A stretch of DNA of 6,631 nt, from assembly GCA_025455445.1 (NCBI GenBank), contig JALOMN010000102.1, forward strand, positions 1-6,631, written 5' to 3'. The translations under genes were made by a program, and so were the position numbers. Each line of letters opens with the position of its first letter. The first letter of the stretch is position 1. Positions 1 through 5,800 of this stretch are shown piece after piece. The notes under the pieces are model-generated. The model searched no databases and was not told the origin of the DNA. It was given only the letters and a program-made list of their open reading frames with translations. This DNA comes from Cyclobacteriaceae bacterium. Lineage in GTDB: Bacteria; Bacteroidota; Bacteroidia; Cytophagales; Cyclobacteriaceae.

Positions 1-354
1 CTTGCGCTTTCAGGTGCCATGTTCGGGCTGATGGTAGTTTACAATACATGGAGCATCTTCACAGGACTGTCATGCCTCATTTGCTTAATCTTTCTCTTCT
101 TCGAATCTGTCTTTGGAATCTGTCTTGGGTGCCTGGTGTATAATCTTATTTATAAAGAGAAAGCAAAACTTTGTCCGGGTAATGTATGCGAGCCCAGTCA
201 GCGACAGGAGATACAAAAAGTATCAGGTACTCAGTGGCTGATTGCTCTGGGGTTTGTAGTGTTTGTAATTGGTTCGGTGTACTTATTAAAAGACAATCTT
301 AACGACAAACCGATAAATCTTTTTAAGAAGCTGGAGATGTCGAATGGTGATTAG
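1..354 (+). CDS. DUF4395 family membrane protein, 3' part (5' end outside window)
   Basis: The reading frame is open from base 1, so the start lies upstream; 117 residues are visible and the first ATG (base 19) is probably internal. The visible part begins in a hydrophobic segment. A second membrane segment (about residues 22-50) carries the signature FESVFGICLGC, which resembles the C-terminal end of DUF4395 proteins, where a CxxC-like pair follows a conserved Glu. Two more cysteines follow (LCPGNVCE, residues 57-64), then a third membrane segment (about 79-96) and a short charged tail. DUF4395 proteins are small integral membrane proteins of unknown function. The paired cysteines suggest metal or thiol chemistry, but that is inference. 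The TAG stop lies three bases before a long inverted repeat that probably ends transcription. The family call comes from motif recognition only. Confidence 0.75.
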   Translation, partial: LALSGAMFGLMVVYNTWSIFTGLSCLICLIFLFFESVFGICLGCLVYNLIYKEKAKLCPGNVCEPSQRQEIQKVSGTQWLIALGFVVFVIGSVYLLKDNLNDKPINLFKKLEMSNGD

Positions 355-357
355 GAG

Positions 358-403
358 TTAAATGAAATGTCCTACACTTTTAAGTGTAGGACATTTCATT
401 TAA
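358..403. terminator. Perfect 22-bp inverted repeat, likely bidirectional terminator
   Basis: Bases 358-379 pair without mismatch with 382-403 around a two-base centre. The stem has an AT-rich base, a GC-containing middle (TGTCCTACAC) and U-rich 3' flanks when read from either side. It lies between the plus-strand DUF4395 gene, which ends at 354, and the 3' end of the minus-strand desaturase, so it can serve both as a transcription terminator. The stop codon of the desaturase's minus-one-frame extension (400-402) lies inside the right arm. Confidence 0.75.
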
Positions 404-498
404 ACTTCAACTTCTTCGGCAGGTTTGGTCTTTTCAGATTTTGAAACCGGTGGCCTAAGATTCTGCGCTTCGTATTTCTTTCTTAATTCTGCAGCTTC
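400..498 (-). other. Out-of-frame C-terminal extension of the desaturase (-1 frame)
   Basis: Downstream of the desaturase stop at 483, the minus-one frame reads 32 codons from 498 to the last sense codon at 403, then a TAA at 400-402. The peptide starts EAAELRKKYEAQNLRPP and ends KTKPAEEVEV. This is a charged, Lys/Glu/Pro-rich, protein-like tail with no internal stop, directly continuous with the desaturase if one base is re-read or restored near 498-504. The zero-frame ending after that point is only four codons (KLQN). The tail lies beyond the catalytic domain, so loss would probably not abolish activity. Whether it is made by frameshifting, or is the in-frame tail of a gene carrying a one-base deletion here, cannot be decided from this sequence. 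Confidence 0.65.
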
Positions 499-1385
499 TT
501 TTTTATTCTTTTTGAATGTAGAATGTGTTTTGGCACTTCTTTCAAATCCCAAATCAAGCCAACCGCTGCAAGGCCGCGTAAAATATAATACGTGATGTCA
601 ATCTCCCACCAGAAAAATCCCTGGCGTGAGGCAACTTCATAGTAATGGTGATTATTATGCCAGCCTTCGCCCAGTGTAAGCAATGCAAGCCACACACTGT
701 TACGCGATTCATCATTCGATTCGTAGCGCTGCGTGCCTACTTTGTGCATGATCGAGTTGATCGAAAACGTAGCATGGTATAAGATCACCGTACTTAAAAA
801 GAATCCGATAAATAAGGTGCTGAATCCTGCGGTAGTAAACATTGCAAGCACACTGCCACCATTCACCCAGCCGCCAAGCGCCATTACTACTATAGCAAGA
901 ATCGTGGGAGGTACGAGGTAATGTTTGTTCAGCCAAACCAGTTCAGGATATTTTGCGTAATCACCAATCACTTTATAGTCGGTCTCCTTAAAATCCGGAC
1001 CAACAATCCAACCCACGTGTGAATACCAGAATCCGTATATCTTCATGGAGTGAGGATCGGCCGGTGTATCGCTATGGCGATGATGATGGCGGTGATGTGC
1101 CGCCCACCAAAGCGCTCCCTTTTGTGCGGTGGTTTGCGACATAAATGCGATCACAAACTGAAACCAACGGGATGTTTTATATGACTTGTGTGCGAAGTAA
1201 CGATGATAGCCACCCGTTACCCAAAACATTCTGAATACATATAAAAAGATGCACACCATCCAATCAAAAAAAGTTGCGCCTGTCCATATTGCGGCCAATG
1301 GCAGCAAATGAATGATGATGAATGCAATCTCTTGTTTGAGCTGAGGCTTTCTGCGCACCTCCGGAACCACTGCTGCCTGTGCCAT
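483..1385 (-). CDS. Membrane fatty acyl(-CoA) desaturase
   Basis: This is a 300-residue member of the stearoyl-CoA (delta-9) desaturase branch of membrane fatty acid desaturases: di-iron enzymes that use O2 and reducing equivalents to place a double bond in saturated acyl chains, adjusting membrane fluidity. All three histidine boxes are visible: HRYFAH (61-66), HHRHHH (97-102) and HNNHH (243-247, in GEGWHNNHH). An additional HATFSINSIMH segment (204-214) matches the conserved His/Asn region of acyl-CoA desaturases. Hydrophobic membrane stretches lie at about 21-57 and 156-205. The ATG at 1385 is the natural start: an A-rich leader without Shine-Dalgarno precedes it, with a good promoter box 33 bases upstream. 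The C terminus is odd: the frame closes at 483 with KLQN, while the minus-one frame continues 32 residues to 400 through an A AAA AAG heptamer. The likely full product is 328 residues. Function is secure; regiospecificity and electron donor are not shown. Confidence 0.93.
   Translation of the reverse strand: MAQAAVVPEVRRKPQLKQEIAFIIIHLLPLAAIWTGATFFDWMVCIFLYVFRMFWVTGGYHRYFAHKSYKTSRWFQFVIAFMSQTTAQKGALWWAAHHRHHHRHSDTPADPHSMKIYGFWYSHVGWIVGPDFKETDYKVIGDYAKYPELVWLNKHYLVPPTILAIVVMALGGWVNGGSVLAMFTTAGFSTLFIGFFLSTVILYHATFSINSIMHKVGTQRYESNDESRNSVWLALLTLGEGWHNNHHYYEVASRQGFFWWEIDITYYILRGLAAVGLIWDLKEVPKHILHSKRIKKKLQN
498..504 (-). other. A AAA AAG slippery heptamer in frameshift phase
   Basis: On the minus strand the desaturase codons ATA AAA AAG (506-498) contain A AAA AAG in the zero-frame phase X XXY YYZ, the same heptamer and phase used by E. 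coli dnaX for -1 ribosomal frameshifting. A -1 slip here leads straight into the 32-codon extension; the zero-frame TAA follows four codons later (485-483). I see no strong Shine-Dalgarno-like stimulator upstream and no convincing stem-loop just downstream, which weakens the case for programmed slippage. Confidence 0.4.
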
Positions 1386-1417
1386 TATCGTGCTTTTATT
1401 TCTTTATTAATCGAATA

Positions 1418-1450
1418 CAAAGATAACGCGAATAAGTGGTATGGATTCAA
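1418..1450 (-). promoter_or_regulatory. Bacteroidetes-type promoter for the desaturase
   Basis: Read on the minus strand, 1425-1418 is TATCTTTG, a perfect match to the Bacteroidetes -7 consensus TAnnTTTG. A TTG at 1450-1448 could be the -33 element, with a 22-base spacer that is slightly longer than usual. Transcription would start near 1412, giving a leader of about 25-30 bases that is A-rich and lacks a Shine-Dalgarno sequence. The position suits the desaturase start at 1385. The -33 assignment is less certain than the -7 box. Confidence 0.55.
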
Positions 1451-1544
1451 TTTGTCTTATATGATCGGCAAATTTTAATACGAACGAACGTTGTAAAAAT
1501 AACTTTGCGCGGTAAAAAGATGACTTATGTCATTTATAAAGAAA

Positions 1545-2534
1545 TTAATCTACGGGATAAATAATGCCCGCTTTGGCACGAATTGCATCCAACGTTTGCA
1601 TCATAAGCAACGTGTGTTGGTGAGTTAGTACAGGACTCTCTGTTAAGTTTGCCCGCAAACATTCATTCACGTGATGTGCTTCATATTCGTAGCCATTGCC
1701 TTTAGCTTGATCAAAGGAAATAATTTCTCTTGTGTCTACGGTACCAGAATAATATTCAAGTTGCGTAGTGGGTCCATGAAAGCGATGCGTAAAACGAACG
1801 CGTCCTTTATCTCCTGCAATGTCAGCACCTGTTGCAAGGTTAGCAGCAAACGAAGAAAATAAATGTGCGATTGCGCCATTATTATATCTAAAACGTATTG
1901 CACATTGATCATCCACTCCGGTTACAGCCGGAATCATCACTGCTTCAATTTCATCGGGCTTACCCAATACATCCAATGCAAGAAACACAGGATAGATGCC
2001 AATGTCGAGTAGAGAACCTCCGCCTAAAGCAGGATCATAAATTCGGGGCGCGAAAGGAGGTGTAGGTCTGAAACCAAATTCTGCATTCAGATATTTTATA
2101 TTACCCACTTTTCCTTGCGCAAGTATCTCTTTCATTTTAAGATAAGGTGGCAACAAACGAGTCCAGAACGCTTCCATAATAAAAGTGTTCTGTGCCTTCG
2201 CAAAGTCGATCATCTCTTTTGCTTGTCTGAAATTGATCGCAAATGCCTTTTCGCATAACACAGCCTTTTTATGTTTAAGACAGAGCATCACATGTTCATG
2301 GTGCAGACCGTGTGGAGTGGCCACATAAATTACATCTACTTCCGGATTACTTACCAACGCCTCATAACTATTATGTGCATATTTTGCAGGAAAGTCTTTT
2401 ACAAAAGCATCTGCGGTTGATTGTTCGCGTGCACCTACGGCAAACAGTTCGGCATCTTTCACAAATTTTAAATCAGCCGCAAACTTTCGGGCAATCTTGC
2501 CACAACCTAAAATACCCCAACGGATTTTTTTCAT
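1545..2534 (-). CDS. Gfo/Idh/MocA family NAD(P)-dependent oxidoreductase
   Basis: This is a 329-residue protein of the Gfo/Idh/MocA superfamily, soluble dehydrogenases that oxidise or reduce sugars, inositols and related hydroxy compounds with NAD(P). The N-terminal Rossmann fold (about 1-122) shows the nucleotide-binding GCGKIA (10-15) and strand VIYVATPHGLHHEH (68-81). The catalytic EKP motif appears as CEKAFAIN (94-101), with Ala in place of Pro. The C-terminal alpha/beta domain (about 125-329) starts with EAFWTRLLPPY and has GGGSLLDIGIYP (171-182), where Asp177 and Tyr181 are the likely active-site residues. EKAFAIN together with EAFWTR recalls the dimeric dihydrodiol dehydrogenase subgroup, but the substrate is unknown. 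The ATG at 2534 fits the usual MKKIRWGILG start. Upstream on the minus strand, TAACTTTC (2560-2553) is a one-mismatch -7 box. The neighbours suggest no pathway. Confidence 0.88.
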   Translation of the reverse strand: MKKIRWGILGCGKIARKFAADLKFVKDAELFAVGAREQSTADAFVKDFPAKYAHNSYEALVSNPEVDVIYVATPHGLHHEHVMLCLKHKKAVLCEKAFAINFRQAKEMIDFAKAQNTFIMEAFWTRLLPPYLKMKEILAQGKVGNIKYLNAEFGFRPTPPFAPRIYDPALGGGSLLDIGIYPVFLALDVLGKPDEIEAVMIPAVTGVDDQCAIRFRYNNGAIAHLFSSFAANLATGADIAGDKGRVRFTHRFHGPTTQLEYYSGTVDTREIISFDQAKGNGYEYEAHHVNECLRANLTESPVLTHQHTLLMMQTLDAIRAKAGIIYPVD

Positions 2535-2591
2535 GCAAACAAATTATAAGCTGAAAGTTAAAAATTAAACATGGGATTAAGGGCTCTGTAA

Positions 2592-2694
2592 TTCACTTAA
2601 AATTTTATAATCTAATGGCCTGTGAAGACACAGACCAGGGTAGTTGGGATTCGGGGTTTTTTACTTCACTTAAAATATACAGACCATGGTAGTT
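2592..2694. repeat. Diverged tandem duplication of an intergenic ~30-bp unit
   Basis: Two short words recur in the same order. TTCACTTAAAAT is at 2592-2603 and again at 2665-2676. ACAGACCAGGGTAGTT at 2630-2645 recurs at 2679-2694 with one change (ACAGACCATGGTAGTT). In the right copy the words are 2 bases apart; in the left copy 26 bases separate them, so the left copy has a 24-base insertion or the right one a deletion. The repeat lies in the 185-base gap between the oxidoreductase and the secreted-protein gene. No function is evident. Confidence 0.6.
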
Positions 2695-2745
2695 ACCAGC
2701 TATTGAAATGATGTGACTATTAACTGGTAATGATTACCGGGTAAT
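2693..2745. repeat. Nested inverted repeats at the 3' end of the secreted-protein gene
   Basis: Three overlapping inverted repeats share GGTAA/TTACC arms. TTACCAG (2693-2699) pairs with CTGGTAA (2724-2730) across 24 bases. GGTAATGATTACC (2726-2738) is a perfect odd palindrome. ATTACCGGGTAAT (2733-2745) is another. They cover the last codons and stop (2720-2722) of the minus-strand gene and allow mutually exclusive hairpins. They may act as a weak 3' stabiliser or terminator, but no U-run follows directly, so the role is a guess. Confidence 0.45.
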
Positions 2746-3250
2746 AATATGTATTCGAGGCGCGGTCTTTATCATATTGAATAAAAGTATGTCTGAATAC
2801 CAACGCAGCCTGCACCACGCATTGGTTAAGATCAATTTGTTCAAAATTTGTTGTGATCCCTTCCTCACTGATTTTGAGAGATAATTCACCGGGCAATACA
2901 TATTGCCTGTTATCTTTTTTTCCAATGCGTTTAAGCAAAACCTCAGGTGCCTTTGCAAATTGTATTTTCACCTCACGGCTTCCCATTTGGGTAAGTTGAG
3001 CGATTACTTCTTTAGTTGAAAGTTTCGTTACGATACACCGACTGCTTCCACTTTTCAATTTGAATTGATATTCTTCACCGTCAAACGAAAGTATAGCCGT
3101 CTTTGTAAAATATTTTGGCTTAAGGATCGCAATAGTTTGTTCCCCCTTCATGAGAGGTATCTCCACCTGAGGCAATTTCCACTCGGCCTGAGTTTGTGCG
3201 CTGGCTGTATAGGATATTAGAATAAAAATAAAGTAAATAATTATTTTCAT
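2720..3250 (-). CDS. Secreted protein of unknown function
   Basis: This 176-residue protein is not recognised. A clear Sec signal peptide occupies the N terminus: two positions after the Met come hydrophobic residues (IIIYFIFILISY), ending TASAQ, with cleavage probably after residue 17-19. The mature part is about 157 residues and looks beta-rich, with alternating hydrophobic strands such as QTIAILKPKYFTKTAILSFD and a late hydrophobic segment CVVQAALVFRHTFI (144-157). Two cysteines remain (72 and 144) and could form a disulfide. The strand pattern with regularly spaced Gly/Lys turns is loosely like tubby-C-terminal/LURP-one folds, but this is only an impression. No lipobox Cys is present, so it is probably periplasmic or exported, not a lipoprotein. 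It is transcribed divergently from the two-component system, which makes it a possible target by position. No clear TAnnTTTG box is seen upstream. Confidence 0.75.
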   Translation of the reverse strand: MKIIIYFIFILISYTASAQTQAEWKLPQVEIPLMKGEQTIAILKPKYFTKTAILSFDGEEYQFKLKSGSSRCIVTKLSTKEVIAQLTQMGSREVKIQFAKAPEVLLKRIGKKDNRQYVLPGELSLKISEEGITTNFEQIDLNQCVVQAALVFRHTFIQYDKDRASNTYYYPVIITS

Positions 3251-3563
3251 ACAATACAGTTTATCAATTTGCTTTTGACAAAGAACGGCATTTGCTATTT
3301 ATGAGTTTTCATTAAACGATTGGCTGGCAGAAGTAATTATGCCATTTATGAATTTTGCTTTTGTCAAGAAGGGAAGTCTCTTGCCAAAATAACACTACTT
3401 CTTGTTACCAGTATTACTATTTTATGAAGCCAAAATGGATATGCAGCCATTATACACTTTCAAAAAATATATTATCGTGTTCGAATTGAACAAACTTCCT
3501 TAATTTTCCAATTGAATACTAAGTGTAAAAGTGATTTGATTGAAGTGCATTTCACAAAACCAG
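3251..3563. other. Divergent intergenic region between secreted-protein gene and two-component system
   Basis: This 313-base AT-rich stretch must hold promoters for both divergent genes, but no full TAnnTTTG with a matching -33 is seen on either strand; TAATTTTC (3501-3508) is a one-mismatch -7 box in the plus direction. It contains a 13-base direct repeat with one mismatch, ATTTATGAGTTTT (3297-3309) and ATTTATGAATTTT (3344-3356). It also contains the near-palindrome TGTTCGAATTGAACA (3478-3492), 71 bases before the regulator ATG, and three WATTGAA words (3484, 3510, 3538) spaced 26-28 bases apart. Any of these may be regulator sites. No coding region is seen. Confidence 0.5.
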
Positions 3564-4274
3564 ATGAAAAAGATTTTATTAGTTGAAGACGAAACCAGCG
3601 TAGCAGCCTTTATCAAAAAAGGCTTGTCTGAAGAAGGCTATGAAGTAAGTATTGCATTAGATGGTACTACCGGTCTTGAAATGGCGATGTCCAATTCATT
3701 TGATTTGATCATCCTGGATATCATGCTTCCCGGGCTGAATGGCATTGAACTTTGTCGTGCTATTCGTAAACAAAATAAAAGTGTTGCCATATTATTCCTT
3801 ACCGCCCTCGGAACTTCTGAAAACATTGTAGTGGGGTTAGGCGCAGAGGCTGATGATTATCTGATTAAGCCCTTTAAATTTATTGAACTACTGGCGCGTG
3901 TTAAATCGTTGCTGCGAAGAAGTGAAAAAACAGCATCCTCACAGAATTCCGGTAGTGAAGAACAATTTCAGCTGGGCGATCTTTTAGTGAACAATTATAC
4001 TAAAACAGTAAGACGAGGAGAGCGTGTAATTTCGCTCACCTCTACCGAATATCGTTTGTTGCTATTATTTATCAAGAACCAGAAAAAAGTATTGTCGCGG
4101 CTGGAGATACTAGAAGAGGTATGGGGAATTAATTTCGATATGGGCACCAATGTGGTAGATGTATATGTAAATTATCTAAGAAAGAAATTGGAAGCGAATG
4201 GTGCCACCAGACTGTTACACACAGTGATCGGCATGGGGTATGTTTTAAAAGAATCTGATGAAGACACAAACTAA
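3564..4274 (+). CDS. OmpR/PhoB-family DNA-binding response regulator
   Basis: This 236-residue response regulator receives phosphate from the adjacent kinase and controls transcription in the cytoplasm. Receiver domain (about 1-117): acidic pair Glu8-Asp9 in LLVEDE, phosphoacceptor Asp52 in LILDIMLPG-type context (IILDIMLPG), Thr80 in LFLTA, and Lys102 in YLIKPF with switch residue Tyr99. A polar linker (about 119-134) leads to a winged-helix domain (about 136-229) with LTSTEYRLLLLFI, the recognition-helix region NVVDVYVNYLRKKLE, and the wing ending TVIGMGYVL. The ATG at 3564 gives the canonical MKKILLVEDE start; an in-frame TTG 24 bases upstream (3540) would add an unconserved eight residues and is less likely. 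The 3' end overlaps the kinase start by 17 bases, indicating translational coupling. The cognate signal and the target genes are unknown. Confidence 0.95.
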   Translation: MKKILLVEDETSVAAFIKKGLSEEGYEVSIALDGTTGLEMAMSNSFDLIILDIMLPGLNGIELCRAIRKQNKSVAILFLTALGTSENIVVGLGAEADDYLIKPFKFIELLARVKSLLRRSEKTASSQNSGSEEQFQLGDLLVNNYTKTVRRGERVISLTSTEYRLLLLFIKNQKKVLSRLEILEEVWGINFDMGTNVVDVYVNYLRKKLEANGATRLLHTVIGMGYVLKESDEDTN

Positions 4275-5637
4275 AATAGCACTGATTATTTTCTTGATTT
4301 CTATGTCCACCATAGTGCTTTTAAGTGCCAGTGTATATTTTTTTATAATCCGGTATTCTTTTGCTGACTTCTATAAGCGATTAGAAATACGTGGGGTTGT
4401 GACGGCCAAAGCCGAACTAGACCGGGAAGAAGCAAGTACTGCTGTATTGCAGGAAGTGCGTGACATGCACCTTGAAAAACTTACTGAAGAGATGGAGTAT
4501 TTTTATGAAATCACTTCCGGTAAAACATTTGAGGAAGAAGCCCGTCAACTGCAGGTGCCTATTTCATTTTTTCATGATCTCCTGCAAAATGGAGAGGCTA
4601 CCTTTCAAAATAAAAATACATTTTATGCCGGGATAAAATATGAAAGCAGAAAAGGACCCTATGCCGTGATCGTATCGGCAGACAATTACTACAACTATCA
4701 TCACCTTACCTATCTGAGAAATATATTCTTCATCGGCATAATAGCTGCCTCACTGTTCTCTTTCTTTATTTCTTTTGTATTCTCCCGGCAGGTTTTTAAT
4801 CCCGTAAAGGAAATTACCGATAAGGTAAAAGAAATAAGTTCACAGAATCTGCACTTACGGCTGGAATCGAAAAATGTGAATGATGAGATCAGCGAACTGG
4901 AAACAACTTTCAACAACATGTTGGATCGCCTTGAAACCGCGTTTGCCACTCAGAATAATTTTATCAGTAACGCCTCACATGAACTTAGCACCCCGCTAAC
5001 CACCATCATTGGTGAAGCGGACGTGACGTTGGCAAAAGAGAGAACCCCGAAAGAATATATTGATTCACTGAATGTGATTGTGCAAGAAGCCGAGCGTCTG
5101 GAAAAAATCACACGGTCACTGTTATTCCTGGCACAAACCGGATTTACCGGAAGCACCTTGAAGTTTGACAAGGTGCGGATAGACCAGTTGATCTGGGATG
5201 TGAAAAGCACCATTGACAAGTTGAATCCTAAGAATAAAGTACAGCTTAACCTTAGCCTGATGCCTGAGGACCCCACAAAATTAAAAGTGAAAGGAAATGA
5301 GCAGCTATTGTTGCTCGCACTCACCAATATTGTTAGCAATGCCTGCAAATATTCGAATAATCAACCGGTCACTCTTTCTATTGACACCATTGAGAATAAA
5401 GTGATTATTGTAGTGAAAGATTTGGGCATTGGCATTCCTGAAACTGATATGAATTATATCTATGATCCATTTTTCAGAGCATCGAATGCAAAAGAATATG
5501 AAGGCTATGGAATCGGGCTGTCACTCGCACGCAATATTATGCGCCTGCATTCCGGAGAAATTCAGGTTACTTCTAAAGTGAATCAGGGCACGGAAGTACA
5601 ACTTACCTTCCCGATAGGAAATTATACAATCGGATAA
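4258..5637 (+). CDS. Two-component sensor histidine kinase
   Basis: This 459-residue inner-membrane HisKA-type kinase is the presumed partner of the overlapping OmpR-family regulator. Order of parts: transmembrane helix (about 6-31), periplasmic sensor region of about 120 residues (32-153) with an acidic, helical first half, second transmembrane helix (about 154-176), HAMP linker (about 177-229, starting RQVFNPVKEI), dimerisation domain with H-box SHELSTPL and phosphorylated His241, then the HATPase domain. The N-box is NIVSNACKYS (Asn361), G1 is DLGIGIP (388-394), the F-box is DPFFRAS (403-409), and G2 is GYGIGLSLA (416-424). All catalytic motifs are intact. The architecture matches the CusS/BaeS-like class of HAMP kinases, but the periplasmic region is not recognised, so the ligand is open. 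The ATG at 4258 lies inside the end of the regulator gene. Confidence 0.95.
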   Translation: MKTQTKIALIIFLISMSTIVLLSASVYFFIIRYSFADFYKRLEIRGVVTAKAELDREEASTAVLQEVRDMHLEKLTEEMEYFYEITSGKTFEEEARQLQVPISFFHDLLQNGEATFQNKNTFYAGIKYESRKGPYAVIVSADNYYNYHHLTYLRNIFFIGIIAASLFSFFISFVFSRQVFNPVKEITDKVKEISSQNLHLRLESKNVNDEISELETTFNNMLDRLETAFATQNNFISNASHELSTPLTTIIGEADVTLAKERTPKEYIDSLNVIVQEAERLEKITRSLLFLAQTGFTGSTLKFDKVRIDQLIWDVKSTIDKLNPKNKVQLNLSLMPEDPTKLKVKGNEQLLLLALTNIVSNACKYSNNQPVTLSIDTIENKVIIVVKDLGIGIPETDMNYIYDPFFRASNAKEYEGYGIGLSLARNIMRLHSGEIQVTSKVNQGTEVQLTFPIGNYTIG

Positions 5638-5700
5638 TCCTATTTAAAGGGTGGCTTACTCAACCTAACTATCAAGAGTCATTTTTCTGGGTTTTTCACC

Positions 5701-5718
5701 GCTTTTAAGGCTTTTTTT
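5701..5718 (+). terminator. Possible weak terminator after the kinase gene
   Basis: The sequence GCTTTTAAGGC (5701-5711) can form a four-pair hairpin with one G-U pair and a three-base loop, followed directly by seven T (5712-5718). The stem is short, so termination would be partial at best. It lies in the 163-base gap between the kinase and the stress-protein-like gene, which otherwise shows only a one-mismatch -7 box, TAGATTTC (5772-5779). If the terminator works, the downstream gene has its own promoter; if not, it is read through from the two-component operon. Confidence 0.3.
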
Positions 5719-5800
5719 AAATTCTTATCGCATTTTAATCTCACTCTTATACCCGTCTAATGTGCCCATTCTAGATTTCGGAAAAATAAAATACGGGTGC

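Noticed and set aside
712..936. Open frames on both strands inside the desaturase (also 733-921 plus)
   Set aside because: They are fully contained in a gene with all three histidine boxes and have no recognisable domain; they are shadows.
1500..1507. Perfect plus-strand TAACTTTG matching the Bacteroidetes -7 box
   Set aside because: No -33 element stands at proper distance and no plus-strand gene follows; only antisense sequence to the oxidoreductase lies downstream.
2620..2633. CTGTG-AAGA-CACAG hairpin as a terminator
   Set aside because: Only five pairs and no U-run on either strand; it may be chance.
3540..3563. Upstream TTG start for the response regulator
   Set aside because: The eight added residues are not family-like, whereas the ATG at 3564 begins exactly with MKKILLVEDE.
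4950..5348. 132-codon minus-strand open frame opposite the kinase
   Set aside because: It is antisense to the H-box to N-box region of an intact kinase, with no domain or leader of its own.
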